Positions 5,652-9,553 of a stretch of 9,553 nt of DNA are shown here, piece by piece. Every line of letters starts with the position of its first letter. Within the stretch, counting starts at the first letter, position 1. The stretch lies in the NCBI GenBank assembly GCA_018665505.1, contig JABJCS010000040.1:1-9553 (forward strand). The letters are read 5' to 3'. The position numbers and the translations under genes are program-made. The notes below the pieces were generated by a model. The model saw only the letters and a list, made by a program, of their open reading frames with translations. It was not told where the DNA came from and ran no database searches. This DNA comes from Alphaproteobacteria bacterium. Its GTDB lineage: Bacteria; Pseudomonadota; Alphaproteobacteria; UBA8366.

Positions 5652-6800
5652 ATGGATTACCGTAGAGTTTCCGCAGATTGCCATTTGGATATGCCTTGGA
5701 TGCCGCCGGAGTTGTTTGTCTCCGAAGCCTCCGCCGAGATGAAGGACCGCATGCCCTATGTCACGGACGGGCCGGACGGCCCGCAATGGGTGACGAACAA
5801 GGGCGCGAATTTCGGGCTGTTGAATGGTGTTGGGCCGGGTGGCGTCAAACTGGTGCCGGGCCAAAACCAGCGTGTCGACAAGATGGCCGAGACCGGCATG
5901 TTCTCCGACGGTAAGCAAGGCATCCAACGCCCCTCGGACCCGCATCTGCGCCTCAAGGAGATGGAGCGCGACGGCGTTGATGCGGAAGTCATTTTCGGCA
6001 TTCTTGGTTCCGCCTCGAAGATGCAGGACCCGGAAGCAGCGATTGAGATGTTCCGTATTTATAATGACTGGCTGGTGGATTTCTGCAGCCACTATCCGAA
6101 TCGGCATATCGGCCTCGCCTGCCTGCCGTACGGCGATGTAGACGCCGCGGTAGCGGAGATTTACCGCGTCGCCAAGAAGGGCCTGCGCGGGTTGGAGCTG
6201 TCATGCTCGTGGGATATGGACCCGATGTGGCATCCGAGCTGGGATCCGCTCTGGAAGGCGGTGGACGAAGTCCAGTTACCACTCCACTTCCACACGTTCC
6301 CGACGACCGATCCGAAGGCGCGCGAGCAGGCGTCCGGTCAGGTGCGCCGCGCGGCGTTGTTCACCGGTGTCACCGCGTTCCAGATGGGCCTGGTGAATAT
6401 CCTCGCGGCGGTGATTGGCGCGGGTGTGTTGGAGCGCTATCCGAATATCAAGATTTCGCTTGGCGAGAGCGGGATCGGCTGGATCCCCTACGCGCTCGAC
6501 CGCATGGATTTTGAGTACGAGGATCGCTTCCGTGACCTCATGCCGCTGAAGCCGTCCGAATATTGGCAGCGTCAGTGCCGCGCCACGTTCCAGTATGACG
6601 TGATCGGACCGGGGTTGATCAACAAGAACGGCTTGATGACGGAAGACTCCCTGATGTGGGGATCCGACTATCCGCACACGGACGGTATCTGGCCGGAATC
6701 CGACAAGTATATCGATGAGCAGTTTGCGGGCCTGACGGCAGCGCAGATCAAAAAGATCACCTGCGATAACGCGGTGGAGTTCTACGGACTGAAAAACTAA
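5652..6800 (+). CDS. Amidohydrolase-2 family metal-dependent hydrolase/decarboxylase
   Basis: A 382-residue TIM-barrel protein of the amidohydrolase-2 (ACMSD-like) family. These enzymes use a metal to hydrolyse C-N or C-O bonds or to decarboxylate aromatic and related acids, usually in the cytoplasm. The N-terminal metal motif reads SADCHLD, so His11 is kept while Asp9 stands where other amidohydrolases have the first His of H-x-H. LHFHTFP (211-217) gives the barrel histidine. GESGIGWIPYALDRMD (271-286) and WGSDYPHTD (336-344, with the essential Asp339) are family hallmarks, as is NAVEFYGL at the end. A GAGGAG at 5634-5639 lies 12 bases before the ATG, a long but usable spacing. It converges with the cyclodeaminase-like gene with only seven bases between stops. 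The substrate is unknown; a role in the same pathway as the minus-strand operon is inference. Confidence 0.88.
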   Translation: MDYRRVSADCHLDMPWMPPELFVSEASAEMKDRMPYVTDGPDGPQWVTNKGANFGLLNGVGPGGVKLVPGQNQRVDKMAETGMFSDGKQGIQRPSDPHLRLKEMERDGVDAEVIFGILGSASKMQDPEAAIEMFRIYNDWLVDFCSHYPNRHIGLACLPYGDVDAAVAEIYRVAKKGLRGLELSCSWDMDPMWHPSWDPLWKAVDEVQLPLHFHTFPTTDPKAREQASGQVRRAALFTGVTAFQMGLVNILAAVIGAGVLERYPNIKISLGESGIGWIPYALDRMDFEYEDRFRDLMPLKPSEYWQRQCRATFQYDVIGPGLINKNGLMTEDSLMWGSDYPHTDGIWPESDKYIDEQFAGLTAAQIKKITCDNAVEFYGLKN

Positions 6801-6802
6801 AG

Positions 6803-6829
6803 CGGGTTTAGCGCTCTAGGTAAATCCCG
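6803..6829. terminator. Possible shared hairpin between convergent genes
   Basis: CGGGTTTA (6803-6810) pairs with TAAATCCCG (6821-6829), leaving one bulged T and a ten-base loop. It sits at the meeting point of the amidohydrolase and cyclodeaminase-like genes, overlapping the last codons of the latter. The position suits a two-way terminator, but neither side has a clean T-tract and the stem is imperfect. Confidence 0.25.
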
Positions 6830-7776
6830 ACACCGGTTTCCTGGGCGCGCTCGTACGCCAGGATGGCCAGTGCCAGATCGCCGATAGCCAGGCCGCGAAA
6901 GATGAAGGCGATCCTTTCGCTTTCGTCTTCTCGGCCGGGAATGCGCCCGGTCACCAGATCAAGGAGGTCCTCGCCAATCAGCGAGGCCGGGATCATCTGT
7001 CGCTCCATCTCGGCCTCTTGGGCCGCGTCCTCGATGATTATTCGGTCGAATTGGTCTAGGGTTTCCAGCCGCCAGGTGCGCGCCAGATCGAGCAGGTTCA
7101 CATAAGCGCCGGGCTTGACCCAATCCGTCTGCAGAAACGGTTTCAGTCCTGTGGCCAGGGGAACCGAGGAGACGATGATATCCGCATCCTCGATGGCACT
7201 GCGCGGGTCATCGCAATCAGTCACCGTCAGGCCGAGTGCCTCCGCCTTTTGCGCCAGCAGTCTCCGATTGGCCTCACCCCGGCCGAAAATGCGCACGTGG
7301 CGCAGCGGACAGAAATCGAGGAAGGCGTCGAGATGGCTACGCGCCTGGGCACCGCTGCCGATGAAGGCGATGGTTTCGGAATCCTTGCGCGCGAAATGCC
7401 TCGCGGCGACGGCGCTCAACGCCGCCGTCCGTATCTCCGTAATCCAGGCGCCATCCATGATCGCAACTGGGTAGGCGGTCGCTCGGTCGAACAAGGTGAT
7501 GGTCGACCCGATCGTTGTCATCCCTTTATGGGCATTGGCGGCGTTTGCGCCAAGCGCCTTCACCGCCATGAAAGGCGGATCTTCGGAGAGCGCGAGTGTG
7601 GACATAAACAGCACGTCGTCGACCGGTCGGAGGAGGCTTTTCGGCGCATTCAGTGCGCGTGCCGCATCGCGCTCGCGACACAGATGCTCGATCTGCGCCA
7701 CGGTGTCGGTGGCTGTTAGCCCAAGTGATTTGATGTCTGGTCGGCTGAGGTATAGGAGCTTGTCATCAGTCGACAT
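6808..7776 (-). CDS. Ornithine cyclodeaminase/mu-crystallin family oxidoreductase
   Basis: A 322-residue NAD(P)-binding protein. Family members cyclise ornithine to proline, reduce cyclic imines, or dehydrogenate amino acids. The N-terminal substrate domain holds Lys73 (FMAVKALG) and the conserved TEIRTAALSAVAARHFA stretch (113-129, Arg116). The Rossmann fold starts at FIGSGAQARSHL (138-149). By position Lys73 and Asp230 match the catalytic Lys69 and Asp228 of Pseudomonas ornithine cyclodeaminase. However, the usual G-x-D-x-P-G-K-x-E segment reads LLDLARTWRLE (228-238), so the substrate is probably not ornithine. The C-terminal FRGLAIGDLALAILAYERA is typical of the family. It is the last gene of the minus-strand operon, 14 bases after the crotonase gene. 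Its ribosome binding site is weak, so translation may depend on its upstream neighbour. Confidence 0.88.
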   Translation of the reverse strand: MSTDDKLLYLSRPDIKSLGLTATDTVAQIEHLCRERDAARALNAPKSLLRPVDDVLFMSTLALSEDPPFMAVKALGANAANAHKGMTTIGSTITLFDRATAYPVAIMDGAWITEIRTAALSAVAARHFARKDSETIAFIGSGAQARSHLDAFLDFCPLRHVRIFGRGEANRRLLAQKAEALGLTVTDCDDPRSAIEDADIIVSSVPLATGLKPFLQTDWVKPGAYVNLLDLARTWRLETLDQFDRIIIEDAAQEAEMERQMIPASLIGEDLLDLVTGRIPGREDESERIAFIFRGLAIGDLALAILAYERAQETGVGIYLER

Positions 7777-7790
7777 TCAGTACTGAGCCT

Positions 7791-8651
7791 TTAACCGTGA
7801 TCGCGCGATTTCTTGAACCAAGCATCTTCGTTGACGAAGCGTTCCGCGTTCCAGCTGAGTGCGGCCTTCAGACCGTCTTTCTCACGGATTGTGTTGAATT
7901 CATCGATCTCGGGTGAGGAATCCCGGCTCGCGAGTGCGATGGATTCGAGTTCCAACGAACGCTCAATGACTTGCCGCACGCCCATCAATTCGTAGGACGA
8001 GTTGATCAGCTTCTTATTGTACTCAACGGTCGCGGCGGGGAGTTTGGCAATGGTCAGCGCTTGGCGCTCTACCGCAGCGTCCAGTTCGTCGAGCGGGACG
8101 ACCTCGTTCACGAGGTCCAGGCGTTTGGCTTCGGCCGCGTCTATCAGGTTACCGGTGTAGAGCAGTTCACGGGCTTTCGTCATGCCGATGACCCATGGCC
8201 AAATGGCAGGAATGTAGGGGCCGCCGGTGCGAATCTCCGGCGCGCCGAATTTAGCGTCCTCGGAACAAATGCGCAGGTCGCAGAAGGTCGCGGTCGCAAG
8301 GCCACCCGCGATGCAAAACCCGTGGATTTGCGCGATAATCGGTTTTGGATTGTTCCAGAACACATCCCACCATCCGGACGCGCTGAAGCTCTTACCCTTC
8401 AGGAACTTCGCGCGTCGTTGGACCGCATTCACCTTGGCTGAGGTTGTGATGTCGAAACCGGCGCTGAAGGCCCGGCCCGCTGCCTTGAGCACGATCACCC
8501 GGATAGTGTCGTCTTCCCAACCTGCGTCTTCCAGGGCGTGCCGAACTTCGAGCTGCAAATCGTCGGATAGTGCGTTTAACTTGTCGGGTCGATTCAAGGT
8601 GACGTAGGCAATCGGACCCTGCTTCTCGTAGATGATGTTTTGGTAATCCAT
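7791..8651 (-). CDS. Enoyl-CoA hydratase/isomerase (crotonase) family protein
   Basis: A 286-residue crotonase-fold protein acting on acyl-CoA thioesters. The CoA-binding/oxyanion segments are GRAFSAGFDI (59-68) and GFCIAGGLATATFCDL (111-126). Aligned to rat mitochondrial enoyl-CoA hydratase, Glu139 in FGAPE matches catalytic Glu164, but the Glu144 position is Ala119. With one of the two catalytic glutamates gone, classical hydration is doubtful; isomerase, hydrolase, lyase or other crotonase chemistry is more likely. There is a long insert at about 70-98 with Lys/Arg and aromatic residues (KGKSFSASGWWDVFW) before the second oxyanion segment. A strong AGGGAGAGA ribosome binding site precedes the ATG. 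It lies 11 bases after the alpha/beta hydrolase gene and 14 before the cyclodeaminase-like gene, in the same operon. Confidence 0.9.
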   Translation of the reverse strand: MDYQNIIYEKQGPIAYVTLNRPDKLNALSDDLQLEVRHALEDAGWEDDTIRVIVLKAAGRAFSAGFDITTSAKVNAVQRRAKFLKGKSFSASGWWDVFWNNPKPIIAQIHGFCIAGGLATATFCDLRICSEDAKFGAPEIRTGGPYIPAIWPWVIGMTKARELLYTGNLIDAAEAKRLDLVNEVVPLDELDAAVERQALTIAKLPAATVEYNKKLINSSYELMGVRQVIERSLELESIALASRDSSPEIDEFNTIREKDGLKAALSWNAERFVNEDAWFKKSRDHG

Positions 8652-8662
8652 CTGATCTCTCC

Positions 8663-9469
8663 CTAAATCACGCGCTCCACAACGAAATCCATGAATGCGA
8701 CCGCACCTTCCGTCGCGTGACTACAGGCGATGGCGTGCTTGGCGTGTGGTACGACCATCATATCTGAATTCGGCAATAGAGAATGAATCTCCGCCGACAT
8801 GGTGACCGGCAGGAAGGGGCTTGAATCCGGATGGATGAGGAGGACCGGTGTGTGGATATTCTCTAGTTCGCCCGATATGTCCTGCGCCATCAACATTTCG
8901 CCGAGCGCCACCGTCGTCTCTGGGTCTGAGTTTGCCTGCGTCTCCGCGAACCAGTCGTAAGTTTCTTCGCTGACCGCGCCGGGGAAAAAACGATGCTCCA
9001 TCATCCGATTGGTCCAGGCGCCGAATCCTTCTTTCTCGACCATCTCGCGCCAACTGCCGACGTGATTGATGTAACTGCCGCGATGACCGGTGGAGAGGGC
9101 GGTGACGCTGTGCAGACGCTCCGGCGCATGGAGTGCGGTGTAAAGCGAGATCGTCCCGCCGACGGATTCGCCGATCAGATGGAAGCGTTCCGCCTCAACT
9201 GCGTCCGCCACCGCCAGCAGGTCCGACATCATGCCGTCCATGGTCCAATCGTGACCGGCGGGCGGCACGGTGGATTGGCCGCAGCCGCGCATGTCGATGC
9301 GGACGCAGCGGAATTCGGTCGCGAGGATCGGTAGCCAGTCGGCCCAAATATCCCGGTCCGTTCCGACGCCGTGGTGGAAAATGATCGTTTCTTCCGGTGC
9401 TCGCCAATCGGGGGCAATGCTCGTGATGTCATACGCGATCGGGCCGGTGGGGGTGTCGACGGTCGGCAT
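8663..9469 (-). CDS. Alpha/beta-fold hydrolase
   Basis: A 268-residue alpha/beta hydrolase without a signal peptide, so probably cytoplasmic. HHGVG (32-36) is the oxyanion-hole motif. DMRGCGQS (59-66) is the usual strand-4 signature. The nucleophile elbow is GESVGG (100-105), giving Ser102. Asp215 (IHPDSS) and His245 (HAKHAIA) are the best candidates for the rest of the triad. The family includes esterases, lactonases such as 3-oxoadipate enol-lactonase, C-C bond hydrolases and dehalogenases. The aspartate region HPDSSPFLP is unusual for the enol-lactonase type, so I leave the substrate open. The ATG at 9469 has an AGGAG ribosome binding site that overlaps the stop codon of the upstream transporter gene, which implies a shared transcript. 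Confidence 0.88.
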   Translation of the reverse strand: MPTVDTPTGPIAYDITSIAPDWRAPEETIIFHHGVGTDRDIWADWLPILATEFRCVRIDMRGCGQSTVPPAGHDWTMDGMMSDLLAVADAVEAERFHLIGESVGGTISLYTALHAPERLHSVTALSTGHRGSYINHVGSWREMVEKEGFGAWTNRMMEHRFFPGAVSEETYDWFAETQANSDPETTVALGEMLMAQDISGELENIHTPVLLIHPDSSPFLPVTMSAEIHSLLPNSDMMVVPHAKHAIACSHATEGAVAFMDFVVERVI

Positions 9470-9478
9470 TGAAATCTC

Positions 9479-9553
9479 CTAGCTGCGTTTGGCGCGGGTT
9501 TCCCGATGAAGGATATAGAGGCCGGAGCCAACAACCAAAGCTGAACCGCACAA
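9479..9553 (-). CDS. C-terminus of a probable DMT/EamA transporter (partial)
   Basis: Only the last 24 codons and the TAG stop (9481-9479) are in the window; the gene continues past the right edge. The visible peptide contains SALVVGSGLYILHRETRA, a hydrophobic helix followed by a basic tail. This closely resembles the last helix of drug/metabolite (EamA) transporters, where endings like VGSGLYILRRE are common. It lies nine bases upstream of the alpha/beta hydrolase, whose ribosome binding site begins in its stop codon, so it is probably the earlier gene of the operon and may import or export the pathway's substrate. With so little sequence, another membrane family cannot be excluded. Confidence 0.55.
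   Translation of the reverse strand: MCGSALVVGSGLYILHRETRAKRS

Noticed and set aside
7249..7719. Long plus-strand frames opposite the cyclodeaminase-like gene.
   Set aside because: They are antisense shadows typical of GC-rich coding DNA, with no domain.
1..9553. Mobile element, CRISPR array, tRNA, phage or defence system.
   Set aside because: No terminal repeats, transposase, regularly spaced repeats, tRNA-like fold or defence domains were visible; the gene content is ordinary chromosomal.

Overview
The window looks like chromosomal DNA from a motile, GC-rich alphaproteobacterium, possibly Rhodospirillales-like and possibly marine. The basis is its GC-rich codon use, a short membrane-anchored protein of a kind I associate with alphaproteobacteria, and a PomA/PomB-type flagellar stator. 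This lineage call is inference from family resemblance; there is no rRNA or other decisive marker. I see no tRNA or rRNA gene, CRISPR array, insertion sequence, phage gene or attachment site.

Region 1 (1-2640). An AT-rich leader precedes a small membrane-anchored protein of unknown function (165-515, +). Its stop codon overlaps that of tlyA (512-1267, -), an S4-domain rRNA 2'-O-methyltransferase with its K-D-K-E catalytic residues in place. tlyA is read from the same strand as a NorM-type MATE efflux pump (1264-2634, -), and the two share an ATGA stop/start overlap, so they are probably co-transcribed and translationally coupled.

Region 2 (2831-4383, +). A two-gene stator operon, pomA-pomB, diverges from the MATE gene. 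PomA keeps both threonines and PomB keeps the membrane aspartate reported to line the sodium path in Vibrio PomAB, so a sodium-driven motor is a reasonable prediction. No other flagellar gene is in view.

Region 3 (4384-5651, +). A 303-base stretch without a convincing gene leads to a small cupin protein (4687-5097) with a strong ribosome binding site. A hairpin candidate spans its stop codon, and a 62-residue single-span membrane protein follows (5310-5498). The rest is short non-coding sequence.

Region 4 (5652-9553). This is a catabolic-looking neighbourhood. An ACMSD-like amidohydrolase (5652-6800, +) converges with a minus-strand operon. In transcription order the operon holds the last 24 codons of a probable DMT/EamA transporter, an alpha/beta hydrolase, a crotonase-fold (enoyl-CoA hydratase-like) protein, and an ornithine cyclodeaminase/mu-crystallin-like oxidoreductase. 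The gaps are 9, 11 and 14 bases and two of the genes have clear ribosome binding sites. The set suggests uptake and stepwise breakdown of a small acid, amide or ester, but the substrate cannot be read from the sequence. The crotonase member lacks one of the two catalytic glutamates of classical hydratases.

I did not find a convincing undescribed system. The best leads are the sodium-type stator residues, the atypical crotonase and cyclodeaminase in an unassigned catabolic operon, and the two uncharacterised small membrane proteins.
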